A DNA stretch of 64,000 nt from Steinernema hermaphroditum (taxonomy: Eukaryota; Nematoda; Chromadorea; Rhabditida; Steinernematidae): contig CM059623.1 in the NCBI GenBank assembly GCA_030435675.1, positions 4,552,012 through 4,616,011 on the forward strand, given 5' to 3'. The position numbers and the translations under genes were made by a program. Below the pieces are notes generated by a model. That model was not told the origin of the DNA and searched no databases. It worked only from the letters and a program-made list of their open reading frames with translations. The number at the start of each line of letters is the position of its first letter. Position 1 is the stretch's first letter. Shown here one piece after another: positions 1 through 10,829 of this stretch.

Positions 1-130
1 GAGGCTTTCTCCTTTGACGCGATTACCCTTCTTTGTCAAAAGGCGTTTAGATATAACACCCTTTATAAACAACTTCCTTCAGACCGTTCTCGTTTCGTTT
101 CTCGTCTCCGCCAACGTCGAAAGAGATAAG

Positions 131-944
131 ATGGGACAAGAGTTCTCCTTGACCAGCGTCAGCCTTGATAACGGTATGATGAACGCCCCTCTCCTCGTCC
201 ATATTGAGGTTTAGAGAGATTCGAAGAATTCCGAAGCAGTCTCAGCCAGAAGCAGAGGAAGTTGTTGAAGGCGTGTTTCGGCGTTCCACCACCTCGTCCG
301 CGTCCAGGACCCTGCTCTCCTTCTTCCCAGCCCAACGCTGCGACTTCTGAGTCCCGAAAGCGGACTATAGAGGGTAATCCTTGGTTGCAAAACCCCCACG
401 ATGATCGCCCATTACAGACCCTGCCTCTGACGCTTCAGTCCCCGCGAAGCGTGTGTTCAAGGACAGAAATGAGCCAGCTCCCGTCCAGTCTACAGTAATC
501 CGCGATGATGAAGCTGGAAACAAAGCCCACAATGGCTACGTGGAGCATTTGAAGTCGAAACTCATGACTGCCAGGCATGACAGGAACTACGTGACTCAAC
601 GTCGCCAACGAGGCTTCGCCGAGGCGCGCGACAGCGTGAACAAGGAGGTGAAGAGTCCCAATGGGTACTCGATCATCACGTGCCTTTTCTGCGACGGCAA
701 CCACTTCACGAACAGTTGCTACGTGTACGAGTCGTACGATCAGAGACGAAAACGCTGTAGCGAGCTAGGACTGTGCCCGAACTGCGCCTTCCGCGAGCAC
801 GAAGGAACGAGCTGTCGTTTGTCGCACGAGTGCCGGACCTGTCGGAAGAGCGGACATGCGTCGTCGATGTGCCGGTGGTACTTGGACATCGACGATGAGA
901 TCCGAAACCTCGAGGAGGAGCTGGAGAGGGCCATACAACGTTAG
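131..944 (+). CDS. Gag-type zinc-knuckle protein, copy 1
   Basis: I read three exons (131-173, 215-373, 439-944) giving about 235 residues; both introns have GT...AG ends and the frames join. The protein starts MGQEFS, which fits the MGxxxS/T N-myristoylation consensus. A proline-rich linker follows, then a C-terminal cysteine region: CX2CX3HX4C, then a CX2C pair, then CX2CX4HX4C, and an acidic coiled tail. Such knuckle series are known from the gag proteins of BEL/Pao-type retroelements of nematodes. No protease, reverse transcriptase or integrase and no LTR is visible beside it, and the introns argue for a host-resident, perhaps domesticated gene. Binding of nucleic acid is inferred from the knuckles. 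A paralogue follows at 1,667. Confidence 0.65.
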
Positions 945-1666
945 ATGTGGATGGTGTCGTTCTGTTGGCAATGAGGCGACCTCTATTCTTCTGTGTTTTT
1001 ATCCATGTTGTTATATATCCTTCTCAGTGATAAATACTAAAAACAGAAATGGAGTTCAAAACAGCAAATGGCAGTGAGGTAAAATCTTAAAAAATGATCT
1101 AAAATCTCCGGTTACCATTAGGTTAATACGACCCTTCAGGCTGCTCAGACCCGGGGCAGTTGCCTCACTCCTCGCTTCTCAAGTTCAACCCCTCTCGGGA
1201 GGGTACCAATCAGGCGTGCGAGATCACGACAATGACAATAAGATATCCATGAATCTCAAAAATTTGACTGAAAAATGTCCTTTACAACCACTGAAAATAG
1301 CATCCAGCGCAGTAGCCGATCAATCGATATTGAGCTTTATGAAGCAGGAATAGCTCCAAAACAGGCTATTAACATCAGGGTCCGTTATACTGCCCGAAAA
1401 AAGAATGCTGTACTGTTAGTAAATCTATAACTAATAACAGGGAAAGACGTGCCATCCCGCTGCGATTGCAGTTCTTATCTTCATTCCTCGACCCATAGAC
1501 GTTGTTAAAGATGATATGCAAGTGAACGCTGCCACCATAGGGTCGTCATTCGACCAACGCAAATCGATTCTTGGGTAGAAGTACCTAAAATAGTCGCCTT
1601 CCGTTACGCAGTAGTGTCACTCCTTCGAACGTTTCCGTTCCGTTTTTCGTCTTCGTCAACGCTACG
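945..1666. other. Intergenic, shared with duplicate unit 2
   Basis: No gene seen. The stretch to about 1,515 recurs at about 12,811-13,380 with scattered substitutions. It includes an AT-rich 3' region after the first zinc-knuckle gene and, from about 1,560, the presumed promoter and 5' leader of the second. A reading frame near 1,273-1,430 is too short and too weak to call. Confidence 0.5.
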
Positions 1667-2476
1667 ATGGGCCAAGAAATCTCGCTAAACAACGTACGAC
1701 TCGACAATGGTATGCGTATGCGCATTTCTAAGATCGCCCTCCAACCCACGTTGACGTTTAGAGAGATTCGAGGAATTCCGAAGGAGTCTTAGCCCAGATC
1801 AACGAATACTTTTGAAGGCCTGTTTCGTTCCTCCTCCGGCACTTCCTTGTCCCGAAGGCAGCCCTCCCTATTTGGAGCAGAGTGCGCCTCCGCCCCCTGT
1901 AGAACCCAGAAAACGACCTTCCATTGGTAGGCTAGGCGTTGGAGAAGCACTTGAAACGACGTTGCAGGCACGCTTGACGCTCCGATCCCAGCAAAACGCA
2001 CCTTTAAGGGCGTGTCCGACACACCTGTCGTCTACGAGTCGCGCTCGCCCAGCATCCGCGACGACTACGTGGAGTCGGTGAGGACGAAACTGATGAAGGC
2101 CAAACAAGATCTGGACTACGTGAGCAAACGGCGAGAGAAGGACTTCGCCGAGGCTCGAGCGAGCGTCGACAAGCAGGTGAACGGGCCCAGCGGCATCATC
2201 ATCAAATGCATGTTCTGCTATGGCAACCACTTCACCAACAGCTGCTACATCTACGACACGTATGGAAAGAGGCGCGATCAATGCATCCAGATGGGGCTTT
2301 GCCCAACGTGCATATTCCGGAAACACGACGGATCGTGTCGTCTCTCCCACGAGTGCCGGACCTGCCGGAAAGATGGACACGCATCGGCGATGTGCACGTG
2401 GTATGTGGACCTACGCGAAAAGGTCATGAAACTCGAGAACGAATTGAGGGAGCTGGAAGACGAGAAGAGGAGATGA
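1667..2476 (+). CDS. Gag-type zinc-knuckle protein, paralogue
   Basis: Three exons (1,667-1,709, 1,762-1,926, 1,992-2,476) join in frame to about 230 residues with the same exon phases as the copy at 131. The N terminus MGQEIS again fits a myristoylation signal. The body carries the same ERFEEFR block, a proline-rich linker, and the cysteine/histidine knuckles at about residues 128-195, ending in a charged helix. Identity to the neighbour is clearly below that between the duplicate units, so this is an older tandem paralogue, and both have kept open frames and the knuckle residues. That suggests selection on the protein rather than a dying transposon. No enzymatic domain is present. Confidence 0.65.
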
Positions 2477-3145
2477 GGAGATGAGGAAGCCAAAGATCAC
2501 TGTAGTTAATGCTTTTAATTGTTTAATGGAATCCATAGGAAATAGTAGGACTGTGCTAATAGGGTTATATGCAAATAAATTCGACCGAACATACATGGGT
2601 CTATCAATCCGAAGATGAACCAATATGTATTGCAAAACGAATGACCGTCAGGGGTGGGCAAGGGGTGGGTCGATTGTGGTCCCGCAACGAAATCCCTGAA
2701 TTCGCAATGTACCACGACGGTCGTGTGGGAGCCAAGATGAACCAATATTGCAAAACGAATGACCGTTATTGGGCGAACGATGGTAAATCATGAAATGATG
2801 TCTACACATGACGCACTTTTTCCAATCGAAGTTTCAACTGAACGACTCCGGCTTCGATGGTAGCTTAGTCACTTCCCGTTCCAAATAAATCCAGGGGCCT
2901 CGCCGTCACCCTACCTCGCCGATGTAAACCTCCAAGTTCGGGATACGAATTCTTGGGGAGAAAATTGATCCGGGAGTGCAGCAGTGTCAAACCGTTTCGC
3001 TTTCGAGGCCTTCTCTGATAGTGACGTTTATATGCCGACCCAAATATTGTCGAATGTTGTCCGTCGTATTGTTGCCAAATCAAAGTAGGGAATGTCGTCC
3101 GCTCGGAAACCCATATACAGTAGTTCAGTTCAATTGCACTGGTTA
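2477..3145. other. Intergenic with a short internal direct repeat
   Basis: No gene recognised. A phrase around 'aagatgaaccaatat...tgcaaaacgaatgaccgt' occurs at about 2,610-2,650 and again, diverged, at about 2,733-2,768, with other sequence between. The stretch lies between the end of the plus-strand knuckle gene and the stop codon of the minus-strand helicase. Confidence 0.5.
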
Positions 3146-4803
3146 CTAACCGAATAGAGAGACGTTTCCAGGCGTACAATTATCACAGGTCTTTACACAT
3201 GACCGGAGATGTGTCTCTCCAAAATATTCAGCCATGACGACGTGTCTACATTTTTTGGTTTCCAGATACTTAAACATCTCTTCCAGTCCCGTCTGGATTG
3301 CACTGATTCTTGTAGCCTTTGACGACCCAGACTTGGTTGCTGAACGTCGCAGTTTTGTGATGGATGCTTTGGCCAAAGAAGTTAGGCGACGAAGATCGCT
3401 GTCGGAAAAGTAAATCCGGCAGTAACTCTGGATACCATCGCGACCCGCACGTCCAGATTCCTGATAGTAGGCCGCCAAATTCATTGGTGACGTCCAATGA
3501 ATTACAAATCTACAATGCGACTTTAGCCTTGGTTGGTTGAAGAGGGGTACTGACCGAACGTCGGGCTTATCGATTCCCATTCCGAAAGCGATGGTCGCCG
3601 CAACAACAGGGACTTCATTCCTCATCCACTTCTCTTGGACTGATTTCCGAGTCTCGTCGTCCAATCCTGCATGGTATGCACGAGAAATTATGCCGAAGGA
3701 CGTCAAGGTATTGACCATAACCTCGCAGTCCTTTCTCGACAAACAGTACACTATTCCACTGGCGTTTTTAGGCACCGGACCACCTACTCCTTTGATGAAA
3801 TTGGCCATATGCTCCTGGATTTAAAGAGCATGAAATCAATGCAAGATAGGAAACTCACTTCTGCGCTACCGTCCTTAGATACTACGTCATAAAAGAGATT
3901 CTTTCGGAAGGTGGACATCTTGAATTTCCGCTCCTCGGTCATGCGAAGGTGCTTCTGAATATCCTCTTCGACAAGAGGACTGGCTGTTGCAGTGAGGGCG
4001 ACCACAGGTACTCCGGGGGCTAAGTCGCGTAGTTCCCCGAGCTTTAGGTAAGCGGGACGAAAGTCGTGACCCCATTCGGAGACGCAGTGCGCTTCGTCAA
4101 CAACGAAGTAATTCAGAAGTCCTCTGACATGAAGGTCTTCTAAAATCCCACGAATAACAGAGCTCTTCGCTACTCCCTCAGGAGTCAGGTAGAGCAGCGT
4201 AGTGGATGGTGTCTCTTTCTTTAGATCCTGCAGGGACTCATTGACTTATTGGGACAAAAAATCAGTCGATCTTACCTCCATGATTGCTTTCTTCTCACCG
4301 TTGGTGAGAGTGGAATTCAGCGTTTCGCATTTTATGTTTTTCGATGTACAAAAGCGTTGTTGGTCGTTGATGAGTGCCAGAAGGGGGGAGAACACTACGG
4401 TAACGCCAGAATGGTATACAGCGGGCAGCTGAGATTAGAGAAATAGAATGATATGATAGTGGGAAGGCACCTGGTAACACAGAGATTTTCCGGCACTGCT
4501 AGGAAAGTTAATGAACACATCAGATTCTCCTGAATGTTTTGTATACTGTAGCATAGAATTAGTCACTACACGCCTACTTTTAAGTAGGCAGTTAACGGCT
4601 GCTTCTTGTTCCCTTGTTCTGAACTTTGAGAAGCCAAAAGTCTCTCTGAGAATGTGCTGAACCTGCTCTGTGACATCTCTGATCGCGTGAAGCTGATGAA
4701 TTTTCGGGGCGAACACACGTTGATCTCTCTTTATGGACGGCTGGATCCCATGAGAATGCGTCGGCAACTTCGTTGCGATCTGCTCAAACGGAGACCCATC
4801 CAC
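3146..4803 (-). CDS. rcq-5: RecQ-family DNA helicase, RECQL5-like; 5' end open
   Basis: Minus-strand exons spell the RecQ core in order: an N-terminal helical block, a Walker A box [10 protein letters not shown] (about 4,470-4,510), a motif Ib region, DEAHC with SEWGHDFRP (about 4,060-4,110), ALTATA (about 3,985-4,005), then helicase domain 2 with [25 protein letters not shown] and [10 protein letters not shown], and a zinc-type CRH...CDNC end. Introns are about 45 bases. The usual GAGKS is SAGKS here. The protein stops about nine residues after CDNC, so the long C-terminal part of RECQL5 is absent. No ATG lies in frame in the first visible exon (left of about 4,803), so the start must be further upstream. 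RecQ5 enzymes are 3'-5' helicases limiting recombination and transcription-linked damage. Confidence 0.8.
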
Positions 4804-6513
4804 CTCCCTGTTGTTTGTAATAAGGTTGAAGAACGGCCTCCAGAGACATCTCTCACTAAAAACTCTGTATGCACCATCGATCCATCTCTAGCCTCTTCCA
4901 GAAATTATACACCTTCCAGACTGTCTCCGAAGTCACTTTTTTGTTTGTATGAATGCAAGACCAGTGGCAAACATACCGATGGAAGTCTACCGCTGTCTGG
5001 TCGCATGGCTCGTATTGATCGCCGAACACATGGAATGGCGCCCAATTAGTGTGTCCGTCCTCCCACATCTTGCGGAAATGATGAACTGAAACGGAAACAA
5101 GTAGACAACTAGTCCGCTGGCATAAGACATGTTTAGGAGAGCTACGCAGTCCAAACACTTTATTGTGAATAAACAACAAGCAGTGAGAACGACGACAGTT
5201 GACTGCTCTGAACGCTGACAAACAGCGAAGATAAGAAACGACCTAGAGGCCGTTTTGTTTAGCAGATGTTTACAAACAGAGAGCGTCAGTGATGGGCAAC
5301 AGATCGCGGGTAATTTTAGATCTACAAGAAGCGCCGGGGAAAAGGATTGAACGTATAGCTATGTGCATTCGATGACCATTTACCATTCATCACTGAACCT
5401 AACGCTGTACTGTCGGATTGATGGTCTTTTTGTAGCAACGTACCCTGTTGATTGTCTTGACTAGGCATCGAGGCATTACACTTCTTCCTTCATTTCATCC
5501 AGAGGAGAGAACATAAGGATAGGCAAGCGCCAGTTTATGTCATCAATGTCATCAACATGCAAAAATCCTTAGAAATTTAGAAGGATTGCACGAAGATTCA
5601 GCCGTGGAAAATTGAGTCGGAGATTTCAACTCCAGGATTCAGTGCGCTGGAAGAAGATGCTGTAGTGTCTCCATCAGGCGGAAAGCCTTATTTCCATCCT
5701 CCAGATCCATCAAGGAAACCTCGGCGGTGCTAGAATATCGACGAAGCTATCAAAACTACAGGGCTCGCTTTAAATCTATAGTCATGATCCTAGCCTGGAT
5801 GATAGGCTCCACGCAGCAATGAATGTAGGACTCGCTCCGCTCGTCCGCAGCTTAAATGCTAACTTTAGTGTCCAAAAATTCTTACTACCTTGATAGCAGG
5901 CCGTGAGGCGCAATCTTCCACGGCAGAATCTTAGCATTCTGAGCTCAATGGAATATTCTCGAATGCTGTCACTTTTGAAAATTCGATTAGAAAACTGTAC
6001 GAAAAGACGAGTTTCATCGAAGTGAACCAAGATTTACTAGACGGCCTCTGTTACGGTAAGAGCCTTCCGATTTGAGGGCTGCGTCACTAGAACCAGTGGG
6101 GCTGATTCAAGTGAGGCAAATGCCACTTTTCTGAGAAATAATATTTCATATTTCAATTGAGTCAGCAAAACGGAGCGATAATCGCGAACAAACGATGACT
6201 TTCCCGTGGGCGATTCTCAATCGAAGAGGGAAATGGACAACATTTTCCAGAGCCCGCCTCTGCCCAGAAGCCTCCACGTCCCCCACTCTGCATTCCCTAT
6301 TTCGGCTCTTTGTATGCGGAGGGTATGTTACTCGATTTCATCGACTCTCAGGATCGGCATGCCTTTTGAAGATGAGCACTAGGCTCCTCATTGTCTTTAT
6401 ATTTGTATAGCCACCTTTGAATATGGTGACTCTTTCACTTCCACCTTTAGCGTTCTTTCAAAACGCGCAAATCTACCTTCGTGTAGGAAAGCGGTCTATC
6501 GTTTCAGGATAGC
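4804..6513. other. Upstream of RecQ helicase; possible 5' exons
   Basis: A minus-strand frame at about 4,985-5,070 (HFRKMWEDGHTNW, then DQYEPCDQTAVDFHR), preceded by a good TTTCAG acceptor and followed by GTATGT, could be an upstream exon of the helicase gene or of another gene; I do not recognise it. The same piece is kept in the duplicate at about 14,030-14,111. From 5,221 to 5,757 nothing is seen. From 5,758 the text is the 1.15-kb segment repeated at 9,681 and contains the promoter of the secreted peptide gene. Confidence 0.35.
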
Positions 6514-6906
6514 ATGAAGACGTACCTTCTCATTTTCTGCATCTTCGCAATGAGCTTCGGCTTGGTTTCGTCCGCCGAATGTCACTGGACCGATTGGCAA
6601 CCTTACTACGCATATAACAATTGCAAGAGTGGATTTTACAGCGTCAAATGGGAACACTTCACCAAGAGCTTCTGGGGTATGCCCATCCCTGGAAGGAGGG
6701 AGTACTGCTGTCCGAACGAATAATTACGTGTTTCTGTGGTGAAGATGTTTCGAATAAATGTATACTTATTCAGTGAGTGGTGTCGCAAAGTACGGACACA
6801 AGTATGGGGTGGACAGGTTCTAAATTTGGCATAGGACCGGTGGAGGAACGGAACAGGTCCCATCTTCGATACGGTTGGCGGCTCAGATGTCGACGTATTC
6901 GAGCGA
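5758..6906. repeat. 1.15-kb segment, repeated at 9,681-10,829
   Basis: Direct repeat at offset about 3,923, with few or no substitutions seen. It carries the whole secreted-peptide gene with its 5' flank. Both copies start at 'cagggctcgctttaaatc' and part company after about 6,906, just past a TATTCGAGCGA motif. Confidence 0.9.
6514..6723 (+). CDS. Small secreted cysteine peptide, copy 1
   Basis: A single-exon 69-residue product. The N terminus MKTYLLIFCIFAMSFGLVSS is a typical signal peptide, cleaved before or after AEC. The mature part is about 47 residues with four cysteines (one near the N terminus, one mid-way, a CC pair before the end) and is unusually rich in Trp and Tyr. An AATAAA lies about 30 bases after the stop. 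I recognise no family; two disulfides and a secreted effector, antimicrobial or cuticle-associated role are all possible and none is shown. The identical protein is encoded at 10,436, and a broken third copy lies at about 14,170. The repeated amplification of this gene is its most telling feature. Confidence 0.75.
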   Translation: MKTYLLIFCIFAMSFGLVSSAECHWTDWQPYYAYNNCKSGFYSVKWEHFTKSFWGMPIPGRREYCCPNE

Positions 6907-7612
6907 TAGAACGGTGGAACGAGGTCCCTGGTGTTCCAGGGTGTCACTGTTTGCACAGAAGCGCGCTTCGTCTGCCGATTCCAGCCCGAAAATACAAAAA
7001 CCATTGCACCGAGAAGGAACCGACGTTTCTAAGCATCTTCGACGGCTTCTGTACATAGGCGGTGCATAACCGAAGGGCTGTATGCGAAACTGGGGCGAAC
7101 CTCTTTTATCCCGCTAATTTTGGGGAAACATGTCCTAAATTCGACCCCTACAGTAACCCCTACATGATTTTCGAACATTTAGAAGTTTTATTGAGAAAAT
7201 ACATGTCCAGCAATAGTAGGATGGGCATTAGAGATGACGAGAGGCCTGCTAGAATATAGTCGGCGGTGACGAGCAGAAAGGATGTGGAGAGGAGAGAGGA
7301 TTTCGATCCTTCTTCAGAGTATGAGGAGGAAAGACAACCCGGAGACGTTTGAAAATTCGCCGCTATTCGGCACTTGTTAGTACAGATGAACATCTGAAGA
7401 AATTCATGGGGAAACGCCCTGAAAGATCCAGTCACTTCGGGTTGAAGGGTTATCATAAGCACTCATGCTTTCGTCTCTCTTCCAACTTCCCTTCGCGTCA
7501 GATCGCCATCGCGGCGAGACCCGGACAGAAATGCCATCGCTGTCTTTGGCAACGCGCCCTCGAATTCGATCCTTCTTCGGATCGAATTCGGCGATCGTCG
7601 TCCGATGTCAAA

Positions 7613-9501
7613 ATGAATTCTGGTCGGTTAAACATAGCGTAAGACGCTTCTTCTCCGTTTTCTTCGTCAATTTCGCGCCTTTCAGGCTAGTGTCCGACTT
7701 TTTCTGTCCGAATGCGGGCGGCGTCGAGACGCACATCTACTCGCTCGGAGAATGCCTTCTGAAACTTGGCCATCGCGTCATCGTCATCACACACGCCTAC
7801 GGCGCCAGAAAAGGAATTCGATTTTTAACAAATGGGCTCAAGGTAAGCGGGTGGCTAGTTTCCGAAATATACATACCTTTCAGGTCTATTATCTGCCATT
7901 TATCGTGGCCTACAATGGCTGCAGTTTGATGACGATGAGCGGCTCGTTGTTGTGGCTTCGGAAAATCTTTCTCCGCGAAAAGATCCAGCTCGTGCATGGC
8001 CATTCGGTGAGTCAACTTTCTTGGAAAATTTACGATGTTAACTGTCCATTTAAGACATTTTCCACGATGGCGCACGAGGCGATGTTCAACGCGTGGAATA
8101 TGGGAATCCGCACGGTTTTCACCGACCACTCCTTATTCGGATTCGCCGACGCTTCCGCTATTCTTACGAACAAGCTCGTTCTTCAGTATTCGCTCTCGAA
8201 TGTGGACAAAGTGATCTGCGTTTCTCATACTAGGTTGGTTTCTGAGCATGAACGTCGAAACCCGGGCAAACTTATATTGCAAACTTGATCACTAGATTGG
8301 ATTGAGTGCTCCAAAAAACTAAAATTTCTGCTAAAGCCTTGTATCCTGCCTTCCTAATAGAGAGTTTTAACCCACTTTTGGACCCCCTGTCGAGCTTATT
8401 TATGAGTGTTCTTCCAATCATTGTCCAATCTTGCATTTCAGCAAAGAAAACACTGTTCTCCGAGGCGGCTTGTCTCCCCAGAAGGTCTACGTCATTCCGA
8501 ATGCCATCAACACCGATCTCTTCACGCCCGACCCAGAACTCTTTCATTCCAACCAAACTACTGTCGTTTTCGTCGGCCGCCTCGTTTACCGAAAAGGAGC
8601 GGACCTGCTACGTGAGATAATCCCAGAAATCTGTATTAGGCACCCAAATGTGCGCTTTGTGATCGGCGGCGATGGTCCGAAGCGAATCGTACTGGAGGAA
8701 ATGCGAGAACAATACCACTTACATGATAGGGTGATGATGTTGGGCGAGTTGCCCCATAATCAAGTTAGGAATGTGCTTGTGCAGGGCCAGATCTTCTTGA
8801 ATACCTCGTTGACCGAGGCTTTTTGCATGGCTATCGTCGAAGCAGCCAGTTGTGGGTGAGTTTGGGACAGTTTTTGTCATGTACATTGACTGTTCAAGGC
8901 TCTACGTGGTGACAACGAAAGTCGGAGGAATCCCCGAAGTGCTTCCAGAAGGTTTTGCATCAACGGCGACACCCATCCCGCAACGTGAGCGTGGTCACAA
9001 AAGCTTCCGCCAAGTTTCGTCTTTTCAGTGCTGTGTGACGCCCTGAGCGAAGCGATTAAAATGCGTGAATCAGGAGAACTCATGGATCCAACTGAAAGAC
9101 ACAAAGCCATCAGCGCCATGTACAGATGGCCAGAAGTAGCAGAGCGCACCGAAATCGTTTACGAGTCGGCCATGAGGGAGCCCGATCAGTCGGCGGCACA
9201 ACGATTGAGGAACTACTACAACTGCGGGCTGGGATTCGGCGTTTTGTACATCTGGGTGGCGATAGTGAACATGATCGCACTCTTCTGGATAAACCTCTTC
9301 GATCCCCCAAAGGTGAGTTGAAGCTACAGATTAGTCGACGGTTCCTCTTTTCAGAACTATGAGCTGGCCGACGATCGGCCCACCGTTACCGGTAAGAATA
9401 AATGTCAAGAATCTGTGGGTCACTAATTTATTAATAAAAGCTTAGCCGTCCAACTCTCGTATCCGTCCGATGTACCGTTTTTTTCGCAATTTTCGTACTA
9501 G
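7613..9501 (+). CDS. piga-1: PIG-A, GPI N-acetylglucosaminyltransferase catalytic subunit, copy 1
   Basis: Nine exons (7,613-7,638; 7,686-7,842; 7,884-8,006; 8,055-8,233; 8,442-8,855; 8,899-8,984; 9,029-9,312; 9,355-9,391; 9,446-9,501) join in frame to about 453 residues, close to the family length. Diagnostic stretches include [12 protein letters not shown] at the N terminus, [57 protein letters not shown] and the [14 protein letters not shown] nucleotide-sugar motif of GT4 enzymes, then a C-terminal hydrophobic anchor near residues 400-420. PIG-A transfers GlcNAc from UDP-GlcNAc to phosphatidylinositol at the cytosolic face of the ER, the first step of GPI-anchor synthesis. This copy is duplicated at 15,758; behind it the sequence breaks six bases into the MOGS start, so it has lost its downstream partner. 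Confidence 0.92.
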
Positions 9502-9676
9502 ATCTGTTCCGCGTTGTGCTTCGAGTGACCTTTCAGCCAGAGTGTAAACAGTCGTCGAGCGTTCGAATCGCGTGCGTTGCCGCCGCGTCGCCGCCAGTTG
9601 TCCGCCACCGCGAAAGTCGCCATGTGGCCCCTCTCATAGCCAACTTGTTTCAGATCTTTGGGATCGGAGCGATGGC

Positions 9677-9685
9677 GGGGCAGGG
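9677..9685. other. Duplication breakpoint
   Basis: Unit 1 follows the unit 2 text exactly to ATGGCG (9,671-9,676), the MOGS start codon region, then continues as 'gggcagggctcgc', the start of the repeated 1.15-kb segment. Only a few bases of overlap are possible, so the join looks like end-joining with little microhomology. Confidence 0.8.
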
Positions 9686-10829
9686 CTCGCTTTAAATCTA
9701 TAGTCATGATCCTAGCCTGGATGATAGGCTCCACGCAGCAATGAATGTAGGACTCGCTCCGCTCGTCCGCAGCTTAAATGCTAACTTTAGTGTCCAAAAA
9801 TTCTTACTACCTTGATAGCAGGCCGTGAGGCGCAATCTTCCACGGCAGAATCTTAGCATTCTGAGCTCAATGGAATATTCTCGAATGCTGTCACTTTTGA
9901 AAATTCGATTAGAAAACTGTACGAAAAGACGAGTTTCATCGAAGTGAACCAAGATTTACTAGACGGCCTCTGTTACGGTAAGAGCCTTCCGATTTGAGGG
10001 CTGCGTCACTAGAACCAGTGGGGCTGATTCAAGTGAGGCAAATGCCACTTTTCTGAGAAATAATATTTCATATTTCAATTGAGTCAGCAAAACGGAGCGA
10101 TAATCGCGAACAAACGATGACTTTCCCGTGGGCGATTCTCAATCGAAGAGGGAAATGGACAACATTTTCCAGAGCCCGCCTCTGCCCAGAAGCCTCCACG
10201 TCCCCCACTCTGCATTCCCTATTTCGGCTCTTTGTATGCGGAGGGTATGTTACTCGATTTCATCGACTCTCAGGATCGGCATGCCTTTTGAAGATGAGCA
10301 CTAGGCTCCTCATTGTCTTTATATTTGTATAGCCACCTTTGAATATGGTGACTCTTTCACTTCCACCTTTAGCGTTCTTTCAAAACGCGCAAATCTACCT
10401 TCGTGTAGGAAAGCGGTCTATCGTTTCAGGATAGCATGAAGACGTACCTTCTCATTTTCTGCATCTTCGCAATGAGCTTCGGCTTGGTTTCGTCCGCCGA
10501 ATGTCACTGGACCGATTGGCAACCTTACTACGCATATAACAATTGCAAGAGTGGATTTTACAGCGTCAAATGGGAACACTTCACCAAGAGCTTCTGGGGT
10601 ATGCCCATCCCTGGAAGGAGGGAGTACTGCTGTCCGAACGAATAATTACGTGTTTCTGTGGTGAAGATGTTTCGAATAAATGTATACTTATTCAGTGAGT
10701 GGTGTCGCAAAGTACGGACACAAGTATGGGGTGGACAGGTTCTAAATTTGGCATAGGACCGGTGGAGGAACGGAACAGGTCCCATCTTCGATTCGGTTGG
10801 CGGCTCAGATGTCGACGTATTCGAGCGAC
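9681..10829. repeat. Second copy of the 1.15-kb segment
   Basis: Direct repeat of 5,758-6,906 sitting head-to-tail behind unit 1. A single-base change (tacggttgg to ttcggttgg near 10,793) and a change just before the divergence point at about 10,827 are the only differences I noticed. Confidence 0.9.
10436..10645 (+). CDS. Small secreted cysteine peptide, copy 2
   Basis: Identical in protein sequence to the copy at 6,514: 69 residues, signal peptide, four cysteines in the mature part, Trp/Tyr-rich. Its 5' flank of about 750 bases is also shared, so it should have the same promoter. The 3' flank differs from about 180 bases after the stop. Confidence 0.75.
   Translation: MKTYLLIFCIFAMSFGLVSSAECHWTDWQPYYAYNNCKSGFYSVKWEHFTKSFWGMPIPGRREYCCPNE

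Larger units (their letters stand above)
1..9676. repeat. Segmental duplication unit 1
   Basis: This block reappears in pieces downstream. Bases 1 to about 1,515 match 11,864 to about 13,380 (offset 11,864). Bases about 4,360-5,045 match 13,383-14,111 (offset about 9,022). Bases about 6,449-6,625 match about 14,112-14,276, and 6,629-9,676 match 14,774-17,821 (offset 8,145). The last segment looks identical over about 2.8 kb, introns included. The right edge is sharp: after ATGGCG, the first six bases of the MOGS coding sequence, the text jumps to a second copy of 5,758 onward. The left edge lies outside the window. Confidence 0.9.

Noticed and set aside
1273..1430. Short frame resembling a transposase helix-turn-helix (IELYEAGIAPKQAI)
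   Set aside because: About 50 residues with no terminal repeats or catalytic part; similarity is too slight to call an element.
4856..5221. 121-codon frame as an independent gene upstream of RecQ
   Set aside because: It contains internal splice-like signals and only one plausible exon; kept as possible 5' exon material, not as a gene.
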